Shown: in pieces, positions 42,736-54,188 of the stretch
How the letters are laid out: each line of letters opens with the position of its first letter
Position numbering within the stretch: position 1 is the first letter of the stretch
NCBI RefSeq assembly: GCF_036409155.1
Contig: NZ_JAZGLW010000001.1
Span: 310,001 to 374,000 of the forward strand
Length of the DNA: 64,000 nucleotides
Reading direction: 5' to 3'
DNA from: Mycobacterium sp. 050128
GTDB lineage: Bacteria > Actinomycetota > Actinomycetes > Mycobacteriales > Mycobacteriaceae
Translations under genes and position numbers: made by a program
Notes under the pieces: model-generated
What the model was told of the DNA's origin: nothing
Database searches by the model: none
What the model saw: only the letters and a program-made list of their open reading frames with translations

Positions 42736-45635
42736 GCGAAACTGCCGCCGCACCCGCCTCCAGTCCCCCATTGTTGCCAAAGATAATCCGCCGATCTGCG
42801 GTGCCCATCGTCTTGGTCTGGCTCGGGATCACGGCCGTGCTCAACCTCGCCATCCCGCAGCTGGAAGCGGTCGGCAAAGCGCACTCCGTTTCGATGAGCC
42901 CCAAGGGCGGCGCTTCGATTCAGGCGCTCAAGCGAGTGGGACAGGTATTCGGAGAGTCCGGTACCGATAACGCGGCCACGATAGTGCTGGAAAGCGACAA
43001 ACCACTCGGCGACGACGATCACCGTTACTACAGCGAGCTGTTGCGGCGCCTTTCGGCTGATACCCGGCATGTCGCGCATATCCAGGACTTCTGGAGCGAC
43101 CCGCTGACCGCGGGCGGATCGCAAAGTGCCGACGATAAGGCCGCGTATGTGGTGGTCTACCTCGCCGGCAAGAGTGAAACTGCGGCATACAACTCGGTCG
43201 ACGCCGTCCGCCATATCGTGGACACCACGCCGGCGCCGCATGGGCTCAAGGCCTATGTCACCGGCTCGATGGCGCTGATCGCGGATCAGTCCGAGGCCGG
43301 CGACAAGAGTATCGCCAGGGTCACCCTGATCACCGGGGTGGTGATCGCCGCGATGTTGCTCTTCATCTACCGGTCCTTCGTCACGATGATCCTCGTCGTG
43401 GCCATGGTCGGGATTGAGCTCGGGGCAATTCGCGGAGTCGTCAGTTTTCTGGTCTATCACGGCGTTTTCGGCCTTTCGACCTTCGCGGTCAACTTGCTCA
43501 CGCTATTGGCCATTGCCGCCAGCACGGATTACGCGATCTTCCTGCTCGGCCGCTACCACGAGGCCCGCTACGCGGGTAAGGACCGAGAAGCCGCGTACTT
43601 CGCCATGTTTCACGGGACCGCCCATGTGATTCTGGGCTCCGGGTTGACCATCGCCGGCGCCATGTATTGCCTCAGCTTTGCCCGGCTGCCGTACTTCAAG
43701 TCGCTCGGGCCGCCGTGTGCGGTGGGCATGTTGGTCGCGGTCCTGGCCGCGCTCACGCTCGGGCCGGCGGTGCTGACCGTCGCCAGCTTCTTCAAATTTT
43801 TCGAACCCAAGCGGAGGATGGCCACCCGGCGGTGGCGGCGGGTGGGAACCGCGATCGTGCGCTGGCCCGGCCCGGTGCTCGCGGCGACCTGCGCGGTGGC
43901 GTTCGTCGGGCTATTGGCCCTACCGAATTACCGCACAACTTACGATCTGCGCAGATTCGTGCCGGCCAGCATGCCGTCCGTCGTCGGGGATGCGGCCGCG
44001 GGCCGGCATTTTTCCGAGTCGTGGCTGAACCCCGATGTGCTGTTGATCGAGACCGATCACGATATGCGCACTCCCGTTGACATGCTGATCTTGGACAAGG
44101 TCGCAAAAAACATCTTTCACAGCCCCGGAATCTCACAGGTGAAATCGATAACCCGGCCCCTGGGAACGTCGCTCAAACATACGTCGATTCCGTTCATCAT
44201 GAGCATGCAAGGCGTCTCGCAGGCCGAGAACATGGAATTCACGAAGGACCGCTTGGACGACATGGTGGTCCAAGCGCAGGCGATGACGGTATCCATCGAC
44301 ACGATGAAGCACATGTATCAACTCATGGGTGAAATCGTGGACAACACCGTCGATATGGATCACCTCACGCACGATATGTCGAACACCACCGACACCATCA
44401 GGGATCATCTTGCGGACTTGTCGGACTTCCTGCGGCCGATTGGCAGCTTTTTCTACTGGGAGAAGCACTGTTTCGATATCCCGGCCTGCTGGGCTATCAG
44501 GTCGATATTCGAAACGTTCGACAACGTCGATCAGCTGAGTGAGAAATTGGAGTCTCTCGTCAAGGATATGGACGTCCTCATCCGGCTCTTACCGGAAATG
44601 CGCGCGCAGATGCTGCCGATGATTTCGACGATGACGATCATGCGCGACATGCTGGTCGTCTGGCACGGCACGCTGGTGTCTTTCTACAAAGAGCAGGAGA
44701 TGAATAGCAAAGACCCGGGCGCAATGGGCCGGGTCTTCGACGCCGCCCAGGTCGACGATTCGTTCTATCTGCCGCAGTCGGCCTTTGAGAATCCGGCTTT
44801 CAAGCGGGGCCTGAAGATGTTCTTGTCGCCGGACGGCAAGGCGGCCCGCTTCATCATTGCGCTGGACGGGGATCCCGCAACGCCCGAGGGCATCTCGCGC
44901 GTCGAGCCGATCCAGCAAGCGGCCAAGGAGGCCATCAAGGGAACCCCGATGCAGGGCGCGGCGATCTCGATGGGCGGCACCGCCTCGACGTACCGGGACA
45001 TCCAGGAGGGCTCCTTTTACGATCTGCTCATTGCGGGAGTCGCCGCGATCAGTCTCATTCTGATCATCATGATGATCGTGACCCGCAGCGTGATCGCCGC
45101 TGCCGTCATCGTCGGCACCGTGTTGGTTTCGTTGGGCTCTTCCTTCGGCCTGTCCGTGCTGCTCTGGCAAGACATTCTCGGCATGGACTTGTACTGGCTG
45201 GTGCTGGCGATGTCGGTGATCCTGCTGTTGGCCGTCGGGTCGGACTACAACCTGTTGCTGATCTCACGCCTCAAAGAGGAAATCGGTGCCGGGCTCAATA
45301 CCGGAATCATCCGCGCGATGGCCGGCACCGGCGGCGTCGTCACCGCCGCCGGCATGGTATTCGCCGTCACGATGTCGCTCTTCGTGTTCAGCGATCTGCG
45401 GATCATCGGCCAAATCGGCACCACCATCGGCCTGGGCCTACTCTTCGACACCCTGATCGTGCGCTCGTTCATGACACCGTCAATCGCCGCGCTGCTCGGA
45501 CGCTGGTTCTGGTGGCCACAACAAGTACGCCCCCGCCCGGCCAGCCACATGCTCAGATCGTCCGGACCCCGCCGATTGGTACGTGCCCTGTTGCTGCCGC
45601 CGGCCGAAAAGTCACCGGAGATAGCGCGACCTTAG
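42732..45635 (+). CDS. MmpL-family RND transporter
   Basis: The 967-residue protein has the two-repeat RND layout with ~12 membrane helices. Each half carries a proton-relay Asp-Tyr motif: [16 protein letters not shown] and [15 protein letters not shown]. Porter domains follow helices 1 and 7, with a long helical segment ([20 protein letters not shown]). Length and MmpS pairing match MmpL4/MmpL5, which export siderophores or drugs; the cargo here is unknown. ATG 42732 overlaps mmpS; the longer frame to 42567 is inside mmpS. Confidence 0.93.
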   Translation: MSETAAAPASSPPLLPKIIRRSAVPIVLVWLGITAVLNLAIPQLEAVGKAHSVSMSPKGGASIQALKRVGQVFGESGTDNAATIVLESDKPLGDDDHRYYSELLRRLSADTRHVAHIQDFWSDPLTAGGSQSADDKAAYVVVYLAGKSETAAYNSVDAVRHIVDTTPAPHGLKAYVTGSMALIADQSEAGDKSIARVTLITGVVIAAMLLFIYRSFVTMILVVAMVGIELGAIRGVVSFLVYHGVFGLSTFAVNLLTLLAIAASTDYAIFLLGRYHEARYAGKDREAAYFAMFHGTAHVILGSGLTIAGAMYCLSFARLPYFKSLGPPCAVGMLVAVLAALTLGPAVLTVASFFKFFEPKRRMATRRWRRVGTAIVRWPGPVLAATCAVAFVGLLALPNYRTTYDLRRFVPASMPSVVGDAAAGRHFSESWLNPDVLLIETDHDMRTPVDMLILDKVAKNIFHSPGISQVKSITRPLGTSLKHTSIPFIMSMQGVSQAENMEFTKDRLDDMVVQAQAMTVSIDTMKHMYQLMGEIVDNTVDMDHLTHDMSNTTDTIRDHLADLSDFLRPIGSFFYWEKHCFDIPACWAIRSIFETFDNVDQLSEKLESLVKDMDVLIRLLPEMRAQMLPMISTMTIMRDMLVVWHGTLVSFYKEQEMNSKDPGAMGRVFDAAQVDDSFYLPQSAFENPAFKRGLKMFLSPDGKAARFIIALDGDPATPEGISRVEPIQQAAKEAIKGTPMQGAAISMGGTASTYRDIQEGSFYDLLIAGVAAISLILIIMMIVTRSVIAAAVIVGTVLVSLGSSFGLSVLLWQDILGMDLYWLVLAMSVILLLAVGSDYNLLLISRLKEEIGAGLNTGIIRAMAGTGGVVTAAGMVFAVTMSLFVFSDLRIIGQIGTTIGLGLLFDTLIVRSFMTPSIAALLGRWFWWPQQVRPRPASHMLRSSGPRRLVRALLLPPAEKSPEIARP

Positions 45636-46870
45636 GCGGCGTGCGGTCGCCGCGGTGCGCCCAAAGACACCAGGGCGGCGATGACGGACAGGATCAGCAC
45701 CACGGCGACCGGCCAGATCGTGGTGTGCTTCTGGGCGATGCCGCCCAGCGCCCCTCCCAGCACCGTGGACACGACAGCAACCAACGTCGAGCAAAAGCCG
45801 ATCAGTGTGCCGCGGTGCTGTTCGGCGGCGAGCACGCTGATCCACGAGATCCCGGCAGCGACGACAGCCGCAGTGGCTACCGTCGCCAGCAGGAACACCG
45901 AGCCGTACGCCCAGATGTGAAGCCACAGGCCGCACGACTCGGCCACGATGCACAGCGCGGCGGCCAACGCGCTGACCAGGGCACTGCCCACCAGCATGCC
46001 GCGCACTCCGTAGCGGCGGTGCACCCTACTCCACAGCGGCGAACCAAAAACCAGTCCGATGCTGGTAACGATCACCAGTACGTGCAGACCGCCGCCCTGA
46101 TGGGCAGTGCGCAACGCATAGAAAGTGGTGCCCAGGCCGACCGGAGCGAACAGCAGCGACGTGATCACATACCGGCGAAACCACGGCTCGGAACGGGCCA
46201 CCGCGAAGCCCTGCCGGTAGGTCTCCCGAAATGACATCTGGGTGGTCACCGATATGGCCCGTACCGGGCCGAGGAACAACGCCGCGATGCCGGAGGCGGC
46301 CAGTCCGGCTGCGCCCAGCCACAGCAGACCGCGGTGATATGCCATCGTGTCGCCATGGCCCAGCATCGGCACAACGAACAGCGTGAGAGCGACTGCCAGC
46401 ACCGAACCGATGGCCCCCTTGACCAGCAGCAGCTCGCCCCGCCGAAACACAGATAGCTTGCTGGAAATCAGGTCGAGGTAGGCGACGCGGGAAACCGCGA
46501 CGACCACTCCTCCACCCGCGGACACCAGCACAAACACCGCCGCGGCGAAAACACCGGTCCAGGGGACGACGGCGTCACAGACAATCAGTGCGGCCGAGAT
46601 CGCCGCCGACACCGCCAACAGCAGGTGCCGCATCTGGCCTGCTCGCTGCAGGGCCGCCGGCGACAACGAATGTCCCGCGATCGAGCCGATGCTGTACGCC
46701 GGAAATAGCATCGCGGCCGCCCAGGTGAGGCCGTGGTGCGCGGCAATGAACGGCAACACCACGGCACCGTTGCTGAGCTGCATCCCGGCGGTGTGAATCG
46801 TGCCCTGGGAGAGCAGTAGCCAGAACGGGTTCGTTTGTGCCGAGAAGGCAGGCGCCAACGATACGCCCAT
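45632..46870 (-). CDS. MFS transporter, tandem copy 2
   Basis: The 412-residue protein has ~12 membrane helices in the MFS fold and no recognised substrate signature. It is a clear paralogue of the gene upstream: shared blocks include [14 protein letters not shown].xRRGELxL, YRxGFAVARSxPWF and AxExHRGTLIxFxST. Its 3' end overlaps mmpL by 4 bp. The two copies lie head to tail, 78 bp apart. Confidence 0.88.
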   Translation of the reverse strand: MGVSLAPAFSAQTNPFWLLLSQGTIHTAGMQLSNGAVVLPFIAAHHGLTWAAAMLFPAYSIGSIAGHSLSPAALQRAGQMRHLLLAVSAAISAALIVCDAVVPWTGVFAAAVFVLVSAGGGVVVAVSRVAYLDLISSKLSVFRRGELLLVKGAIGSVLAVALTLFVVPMLGHGDTMAYHRGLLWLGAAGLAASGIAALFLGPVRAISVTTQMSFRETYRQGFAVARSEPWFRRYVITSLLFAPVGLGTTFYALRTAHQGGGLHVLVIVTSIGLVFGSPLWSRVHRRYGVRGMLVGSALVSALAAALCIVAESCGLWLHIWAYGSVFLLATVATAAVVAAGISWISVLAAEQHRGTLIGFCSTLVAVVSTVLGGALGGIAQKHTTIWPVAVVLILSVIAALVSLGAPRRPHAA

Positions 46871-46948
46871 GGCTGGTGACAGTACCGGGCGCTGAACTGG
46901 CAGAACTATCGTTTGATCGGATGGATTCGGCGAGTTGACGGCGCAACG

Positions 46949-48250
46949 CTAGGCGGCCTGCAGGCTCACCGCCGGTGAGACGGCCGGGAAGGACCGGCGA
47001 AGAGGAGTGACCGTACGCCGTGTTTCCGACGGCGGCGCGCCCAGCGAAGCCAGCGCGGCGCCGATGGCCAGGATCAGCACCACGACGTCGGGCCAAATGG
47101 TGGAGTGGTTCTGCGCGATGTTCCCGAGCACCGCTGCCAGTGCCATGGTTTCGACGGCAACCACCGTCGAGCTGAACGCGATCAGTGTCCCGCGGTGCGA
47201 CTCCTCGGCGACCAGGCTGAGCCACGAGATCGCCGCGGCGAAGACGGCCTGGGCGGCCACCGTCGCCAGCAAGAACACCGTGCCGTACGCCCAGATGTGG
47301 GTCCACTGGCCGCAGACTTCGGCCGTCAGGGTCAGCGTGGCGGCGGCGATGCTGAGCAGCGCGCTGCCCAGCATCATGCCGCGCACCCCGAAGAAGCGGT
47401 AAACCTTGCGCCACAGCGGCGACCCGAAGACCAGTCCGATGCTGGACAGGATCACCAGCACATGCAGGCTGCGGCTGTGGTGGGCGGTACGTAGGGCGTA
47501 GAAGGTGGTGCCCAGGGTGACCGGGCCGAACAACAGGCAGGCGACCATGTACCGGCCAAACCACGGCTGGGACCGGGCGACCGCGAAGCCCTCCCGGTAG
47601 GTGTCACGCATCGACATCCGGGTGGTGATGGACGTGGACCGCACCGGGCCGACGAAGAGCGCCGCGATGGCCGAACCGGCCAGCCCGACCGCGCCCAGCC
47701 ACAACAGATCGCGGCGATACGCCATCTCGTTGCCGTGGGCCAGCAGCGGCACGACGACAAGCGTGACAACGGTGGCCAGCACCGACCCGATGGCACTCTG
47801 GAACAGGAAAAGCTCGCCGCGCCGCGTACCGGACAGCTTGCTGGAGACCATGTCGGGGTAGGCGACGCCGGCGACCCCGAGCAGAACTCCCGCGACCGCG
47901 CAGGTCAGCAGAAACACCACCGCGGTGGTGGCGCCGCGCCAGGGAATCAGCGCGTCGCACAGGGTCAGCGCGGCCACGCTGGCCACGATCACGGCCAGCA
48001 GCCGGTGCCGCATCTGGCCCACTCGCTGCAGCACCAGTGGAGACACCGAGTTTCCGACGATGTCGCCGAGGCTGAAGGCCGGAAAGAGCAGCGCTGCCAC
48101 CCAGCTCAGACCCTGGTGTACGCAGATCAACGGCAGTATCACGGTGCCATTGCTGAGTTGCATGCCCGCGGTGTAGAAGGTGCCCTGGGAAAGCAGCCGC
48201 CCGAACACGCGCGGCTGCGCCTCGGGGGCGGGAACCAGTGCGACGGGCAT
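46949..48250 (-). CDS. MFS transporter, tandem copy 1
   Basis: The 433-residue protein has the same 12-helix MFS pattern as the following copy, with an extra ~20-residue C-terminal tail (TVTPLRRSFPAVSPAV). Substrate unknown; small-metabolite or drug export is plausible. It begins at ATG 48250, divergent from the small gene at 48400. Neither copy has a neighbour in M. tuberculosis at this place between dacB1 and sugI. Confidence 0.88.
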   Translation of the reverse strand: MPVALVPAPEAQPRVFGRLLSQGTFYTAGMQLSNGTVILPLICVHQGLSWVAALLFPAFSLGDIVGNSVSPLVLQRVGQMRHRLLAVIVASVAALTLCDALIPWRGATTAVVFLLTCAVAGVLLGVAGVAYPDMVSSKLSGTRRGELFLFQSAIGSVLATVVTLVVVPLLAHGNEMAYRRDLLWLGAVGLAGSAIAALFVGPVRSTSITTRMSMRDTYREGFAVARSQPWFGRYMVACLLFGPVTLGTTFYALRTAHHSRSLHVLVILSSIGLVFGSPLWRKVYRFFGVRGMMLGSALLSIAAATLTLTAEVCGQWTHIWAYGTVFLLATVAAQAVFAAAISWLSLVAEESHRGTLIAFSSTVVAVETMALAAVLGNIAQNHSTIWPDVVVLILAIGAALASLGAPPSETRRTVTPLRRSFPAVSPAVSLQAA

Positions 48251-48399
48251 AACAACAAAATCTAAGGTTGGTCAAGAATTACTAACATCCTCCGATCGGG
48301 TGCCGTGGGTGGAATTGTTTGTCCCCCGATCGGTGGACAGCTCGGGATCGATGCGCGCCAGCGTTGACCGCCAATGTTTGCTGTGGCACCGTCGTGCGG

Positions 48400-48729
48400 G
48401 TGAGCGAAGCCCTATACGAGGATTCCGGCCTGCGGCTCGACGAGGACGGAATTACCATCCGGCGCTACTACTTTCCGTTGGCCGGGGCCAAGCGGATCCC
48501 CTACAGCGAGATCCGCGCCATCAAGACCGAAGAGATGACCTGGAATTCCGGCAAGGGCCGCGTCTGGGGCGCCGGCGACCCGCGCTACTGGTTTCCCCTC
48601 GATATCCGCCGGGCCGGCAAGCAGATCCTGATCGTGCTCGAGCTCGGCCGACACGTGCGGCCGTGCATCACGCCCGACGACCCAGACCGTGTCATCGAGT
48701 TGCTGCGCGATCGGGCGCCGATCACTTGA
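48400..48729 (+). CDS. Small PH-like domain protein
   Basis: The 109-residue product from GTG 48400 reads as a beta-rich domain: GITIRRYYFPLAGAKRIPYSEI, TWNSGKGRVWGAGDPRYWFP, AGKQILIVLELGRHVRPCIT, then DDPDRVIELLRDRAP. This pattern is typical of bacterial PH-like domains. No signal peptide or membrane helix. Its stop overlaps the sugI start by 4 nt, so the two are translationally coupled. Confidence 0.75.
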   Translation: MSEALYEDSGLRLDEDGITIRRYYFPLAGAKRIPYSEIRAIKTEEMTWNSGKGRVWGAGDPRYWFPLDIRRAGKQILIVLELGRHVRPCITPDDPDRVIELLRDRAPIT

Positions 48730-50063
48730 GAGGTCCGCGCATTGGGCTCACCGGCGCCAGCGTCGGTCTCATCTACGGGTACGACCTGTCCATCATCGCC
48801 GGCGCGCAGCTGTTCATCACCGAAGATTTCGCCCTCACCACATCCCAACAAGAACTGCTGACGACGATGGCGGTGATCGGGCAGATCATCGGAGCGCTCG
48901 GAGCCGGTGTGCTCGCCAATGCGATCGGCCGCAAGAAATCGATCGTGCTGATCCTGGTCGCCTACGCGACGTTCGCACTGCTGGGCGCGTTTTCGACGTC
49001 GTTTCCGATGCTGCTGGCGGCACGGCTGCTGCTGGGCGCGACCATCGGCGTGATGGTAGTGGTCGTCCCGGTGTTCATCGCGGAATCAGCTCCGGCGGCG
49101 GTACGCGGCGCGTTGCTGACGACCTACCAACTGGCGATCGTCAGCGGCCTGATCGTCGGGTACCTCGCCGGTTATGGCTTGGCCGGCGGCCACAGCTGGC
49201 GCTGGATGCTGGGGCTGGCCGCGGTGCCGGTGATCCTGTTGCTGCCGTTGGTGATTCGGCTGCCCGACACCGCCCGGTGGTACCTGCTCAAAGGGCGGGT
49301 CGACGACGCCCGGCGCGCGCTGCTGCTGGTGGAGCCCGCCGCCAACGCCGACGACGAGCTTGCCGAGGTCGGCCGGGCGTTGGGCGAAGGGACTGGCGGC
49401 ATCGCCGAGATGCTGCGACCGCCGTATCTCCGGGCCACCGTGTTCGTCATCACGCTCGGCTTCCTGCTCCAGATCACCGGCATCAACGCGATCATCTACT
49501 ACAGCCCCCGGATATTCGAAGCCATGGGATTCACCGGCAACTTCGCGCTGCTGGGCCTGCCGGCACTGGTGCAGGTCGCCGGTTTGGCTGCGGTGGGCGC
49601 CGCGATGACGCTCGTGGACCGCGTGGGCAGGCGACCAATCCTGTTGTGCGGCATCGCCATGATGATCGTCGCGGACATCGTGCTGACGGTCGTGTTCGCC
49701 CGTGGCTCCGGTGGCGCGGCGCTCGGGTTTGCCGGCATTCTGCTGTTCATCATCGGCTACACCCTCGGTTTCGGCTCGCTGGGCTGGGTGTACGCCAGCG
49801 AGAGCTTCCCCACCCGGTTGCGGTCGATCGGCTCGAGCACCATGCTGACCTCCAACTTGATCGCTAACGCGATCGTCGCGGCGGTTTTCCTGACCATGTT
49901 GCATTCCTTGGGCGGCGCAGGCACTTTCGCGGCATTCGGGGTGTTGGCCGTGGTCGCGTTCGGGTTCGTCTACAAGTTTGCGCCGGAGACCAAGGGGCGA
50001 CAGCTCGAGGAAATCCGGCGCTTCTGGGAAAACGGCGGCCGGTGGGAAGACCCGTGCACCTGA
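48726..50063 (+). CDS. sugI: Sugar MFS transporter SugI-like
   Basis: The 445-residue protein is a sugar-porter MFS protein: GYDLSIIAGAQLFITEDF, ANAIGRKKSIVLI (loop 2-3 motif), RLPDTARWYLLKGR, LQITGINAIIYYSPRIFEAMGF, LVDRVGRRPILL and FAPETKGRQLEEI (PETKG). It is shorter than annotated Rv3331 (502 aa). The likely start is TTG 48726 overlapping the upstream stop. It precedes nagA with overlap, suggesting uptake and use of an amino sugar. Confidence 0.9.
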   Translation: MRGPRIGLTGASVGLIYGYDLSIIAGAQLFITEDFALTTSQQELLTTMAVIGQIIGALGAGVLANAIGRKKSIVLILVAYATFALLGAFSTSFPMLLAARLLLGATIGVMVVVVPVFIAESAPAAVRGALLTTYQLAIVSGLIVGYLAGYGLAGGHSWRWMLGLAAVPVILLLPLVIRLPDTARWYLLKGRVDDARRALLLVEPAANADDELAEVGRALGEGTGGIAEMLRPPYLRATVFVITLGFLLQITGINAIIYYSPRIFEAMGFTGNFALLGLPALVQVAGLAAVGAAMTLVDRVGRRPILLCGIAMMIVADIVLTVVFARGSGGAALGFAGILLFIIGYTLGFGSLGWVYASESFPTRLRSIGSSTMLTSNLIANAIVAAVFLTMLHSLGGAGTFAAFGVLAVVAFGFVYKFAPETKGRQLEEIRRFWENGGRWEDPCT

Positions 50064-51181
50064 TCCGGGCGGGCGCCGTCATCCTCGACGGCCAGGTCTG
50101 CCGGCCGGGATGGCTACAGATCGACGGTGCCCGGATTCTGTCCTGCGGGGCCGGTGCGCCCCCCGGGCAGCCCGACCGAGATTTCCCGGATTGCCTTGTG
50201 GTGCCCGGATTTATCGACATGCACGTGCACGGCGGTGGTGGGGCCTCTTACCTGGACGCCGAGCACATCGCCGAAGCCGCGCAGTTCCACCAGCGTCACG
50301 GCACCACCACGACACTGGCCAGTGTGGTCACCACCTCGCCCGACAAGCTGATCGCGGCAGTGCGCGCGCTGGCCGAGGCCACCCGATCCGGCGTCGTCGC
50401 GGGCATCCACCTGGAGGGGCCGTGGCTGTCGACGGCACGATGCGGAGCCCACGATCCGACCCAGATGCGCGATCCCGAGCCCGCCGAGATCGACGACGTC
50501 CTGGCCGCCGGTGAGGGCACCATCCGGATGGTCACGCTGGCACCGGAGCGGTCCGGCGCCAGCGAGGCGATTCGGCGCTTTCTGGACGCGGGTGTTGTTG
50601 TCGCCGTGGGGCATACCGACGCGACGTATGAGCGCACCCGACAGGCGATCGCCCTGGGCGCCACGGTCGGCACGCATCTGTTCAACGCGATGCCGCCGCT
50701 GCACCACCGCGCGCCCGGGCCGGCCCTCGCGCTGCTGGAACATCCCGATGTGATCGTCGAGCTGATCCCCGACGGTGTGCACGTGCACCCGGCCGCGGTG
50801 CACGCGGTCGTCCGGGCGGCCGGGCCCGCGCGGGTCGCCGTCATCACCGACGCCATCGCCGCCGCCGGATGTCACGACGGCGCATACCAGCTCGGCGCGG
50901 TGCGCATCGACGTGGAGTCGGGCGTGGCCCGGGTGCACGCAACGTCGACGATCGCCGGCAGCACCGCGACGATGGACCGGCTGTTCGGCACGGTTTCGCG
51001 GCTCGGCCCGGACGCCGATGCCGCGCTGGTAGCCGCGGCGCAGATGACCTCCGCGACACCGGCGCGAGCGCTCGGGCTCGAGCGGGTGGGGACGCTGGAG
51101 GCCGGCTTCGACGCCGATCTCGTGGTGCTGGATCGCGATTTGCGCGTCACGGCCGTCATGGCGCAGGGCGTCTGGCGTTAA
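50042..51181 (+). CDS. nagA: N-acetylglucosamine-6-phosphate deacetylase
   Basis: The 379-residue amidohydrolase has PGFIDMHVHGGGG (metal HxH), GIHLEGPWLS (Glu ligand), VAVGHTDATYERT, GTHLFNAMPPLHHRAPG, DGVHVHPAAVHAV, VITDAIAAAG and EAGFDADLVVLD. It deacetylates GlcNAc-6-P to GlcN-6-P. GTG 50042 or GTG 50054 may start it; both overlap sugI. Matches Rv3332. Its stop overlaps the convergent YihY gene by 4 bp. Confidence 0.93.
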   Translation: MGRPVHLIRAGAVILDGQVCRPGWLQIDGARILSCGAGAPPGQPDRDFPDCLVVPGFIDMHVHGGGGASYLDAEHIAEAAQFHQRHGTTTTLASVVTTSPDKLIAAVRALAEATRSGVVAGIHLEGPWLSTARCGAHDPTQMRDPEPAEIDDVLAAGEGTIRMVTLAPERSGASEAIRRFLDAGVVVAVGHTDATYERTRQAIALGATVGTHLFNAMPPLHHRAPGPALALLEHPDVIVELIPDGVHVHPAAVHAVVRAAGPARVAVITDAIAAAGCHDGAYQLGAVRIDVESGVARVHATSTIAGSTATMDRLFGTVSRLGPDADAALVAAAQMTSATPARALGLERVGTLEAGFDADLVVLDRDLRVTAVMAQGVWR

Positions 51182-52206
51182 CGCCGCCACCGGGTCAGCC
51201 GGGAAAAGGCCAGCACACCAACGGCTCCCATCGCCATCGCGGTCAGCGTCTGCCGGGTGCTGATCCCCTCGTCGAGCAGGACGCGCGGAGCGATGATCGC
51301 GGGCGCCGGCGGCGGAGCGTACTTGCTGCGCGGGTCGTTGGAAAGCGTGGCCGCCCAGGCCGTGGCGAAGAGCACGAGATACCCGGTGATGTAGGAGAAC
51401 ACCATCAAGCCCAGCACCGGCCCGAACGTCGCACCCGCCGGGCTGCGCAGCACGACGCTCAAGTAGATCGAGGCCACCAGTTTGAACAGCTCGAAGCCGA
51501 TCGCCGCGAGTAGGCCGGCGCGCGCCGAGTTGGGCAAGTTGACCTTGTGTCGCGGCAGCCGGCCGATCATCCAGGTGAACAGCATCCACGACACCAGCAG
51601 CGACACCAGTATCGAGAGGAACCGGAAGATCTCGCCGAATATCGAGAAATCCGGTACGCCAAGCCATTTCAATACCGCGCGCATCGGCGCCGCGTGCCCT
51701 AGTGCGGTGAGCGCTACGGTCGCGAGGATGACCACGAACGTCGACACCATCGCGACCAGATCGGACAGCTTGTCGCGCAGGAAGCCCGGCGACTGGATCG
51801 GTTCGTCCCACCACATCTCGGTCACCGCCGCGCGCGTGTGCGACATCCAGCCCAGACCGGCCCACGCAGCGGTGGCCAGACCGATCACACCGACCGATGC
51901 GCGCGCGTTGATCGCCGAGTTCATCAAGTCCACCAGCTGCTGTCCGAGTGTGCCCGAGACCGCGTCGCGGATATGGCCGTCGATGGTGCCGAGCAACTTT
52001 GGATCTCGGGCCAGTATGAAACCGACGACCGCGAAACTGACCATCAGCAAAGGGAATAGCGCGAAGATCGTGTAGTAGGTGAGCCCGGCCGCCAAGAAGC
52101 CGCCGTTGCGCTGGTCGAAATGTTTGTAGGCACGCAGCAAATGGTCGAGCCATCCGAACCGGGCCCGCAACCGGTCAAGGATTCCAGGCTTGGCCGGCTC
52201 GTCCAT
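51178..52206 (-). CDS. YihY/UPF0761-type membrane protein (Rv3335c-like)
   Basis: The 342-residue protein has six membrane helices and the YihY signature NGGFLAAGLTYYTIFALFPLLM, AWAGLGWMSHTRAAVTEMW, and GATFGPVLGLMVFSYITGYLVLFATAWAAT. Function of the family is not established. ATG 52206 is preferred over the open frame to 52290, which overlaps trpS. It is probably co-transcribed with trpS 10 bp upstream. Confidence 0.88.
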   Translation of the reverse strand: MDEPAKPGILDRLRARFGWLDHLLRAYKHFDQRNGGFLAAGLTYYTIFALFPLLMVSFAVVGFILARDPKLLGTIDGHIRDAVSGTLGQQLVDLMNSAINARASVGVIGLATAAWAGLGWMSHTRAAVTEMWWDEPIQSPGFLRDKLSDLVAMVSTFVVILATVALTALGHAAPMRAVLKWLGVPDFSIFGEIFRFLSILVSLLVSWMLFTWMIGRLPRHKVNLPNSARAGLLAAIGFELFKLVASIYLSVVLRSPAGATFGPVLGLMVFSYITGYLVLFATAWAATLSNDPRSKYAPPPAPAIIAPRVLLDEGISTRQTLTAMAMGAVGVLAFSRLTRWRR

Positions 52207-52216
52207 GTTGAGCGCA

Positions 52217-53263
<1,047 letters not shown>

Positions 53264-53330
53264 TCACGCGCGCTTTCCCCGCCGCGCCCTCGCTTGCGGT
53301 ACCGGCGGTACCGCCTTTAATGTCGGCTGT

Positions 53331-54176
53331 ATGACGACTCGCGATCCGATCCACCTGGGTTCTGGGGAGCCGGTCCTACTGCTGCATCCGTTCCTGCTTT
53401 CCCAGACGGTCTGGGAGGACGTCGCGCGGCAGCTGGCGGACACCGGCCGCTACGAGGTATTCGCCCCGACCATGGCAGGTCACAACGGTGGACCGTCGGC
53501 CGGGACCTGGTTTCTCAGCTCGTCGGTGCTCGCCGACCACGTCGAGCAGCAGATGGACGAGCTGGGCTGGGAAACCGCACATATCGTGGGCAACTCGCTG
53601 GGCGGCTGGGTCGCGTTCGAGCTCGAGCGGCGCGGGCGCGCGCGCAGCGTCACCGGCATCGCCCCGGCCGGCGGATGGACGCGCTGGGCCCCGGCGAAGT
53701 TCGAGGTCATCGCCAAGTTCATCCTCGGCATCCCGCTGCTGGTGGCCGCCTGGGCGTTCGGGCCGCGCGTGCTGCACCTACCGTTCAGCCGGCAGTTGGC
53801 CACCTACGCGATCAGCGCCAAACCGGACGGCGTCAGCGAGCGCCAGCTGTCCGCCATTATCGACGACGTCGCGCACTGCCCCGCCTACTTCCAGCTGCTG
53901 GTCAAGGCGACGCTGCTGCACGGCCTGCGGGAGGTCGCCCAGAACGCCGTTCCGGCCCACCTGGTGGTCTGCGAAAAGGACCGGATCCTGCCCGCACCCA
54001 GGTTCAGCCGGCACTTCACCAACCAGCTGCCCAAGGACAGTCACCAGGTCACCAAGCTCGACGGCGTCGGGCATGTCCCGATGTTCGAGGCGCCCGAACG
54101 CGTGACCAAGGTGATCACCGGATTCCTCGAGGAGTGCAGCCGGGCGGACTCGCGCACGCAGCAATCCACCGGCTAG
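53331..54176 (+). CDS. Alpha/beta hydrolase (Rv3338-like), intact
   Basis: The 281-residue protein has the alpha/beta hydrolase fold: VLLLHPFLLSQTVWEDVARQL, the nucleophile elbow GNSLGGW, VCEKDRILPAP for the acid and GVGHVPMFEAPE with the His. Substrate unknown. In the M. tuberculosis reference the matching region is, from memory, split into Rv3337 and Rv3338; here it is one open frame. It converges on icd1 with a 12-bp gap. Confidence 0.9.
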   Translation: MTTRDPIHLGSGEPVLLLHPFLLSQTVWEDVARQLADTGRYEVFAPTMAGHNGGPSAGTWFLSSSVLADHVEQQMDELGWETAHIVGNSLGGWVAFELERRGRARSVTGIAPAGGWTRWAPAKFEVIAKFILGIPLLVAAWAFGPRVLHLPFSRQLATYAISAKPDGVSERQLSAIIDDVAHCPAYFQLLVKATLLHGLREVAQNAVPAHLVVCEKDRILPAPRFSRHFTNQLPKDSHQVTKLDGVGHVPMFEAPERVTKVITGFLEECSRADSRTQQSTG

Positions 54177-54188
54177 TCAGGCCCGCGC

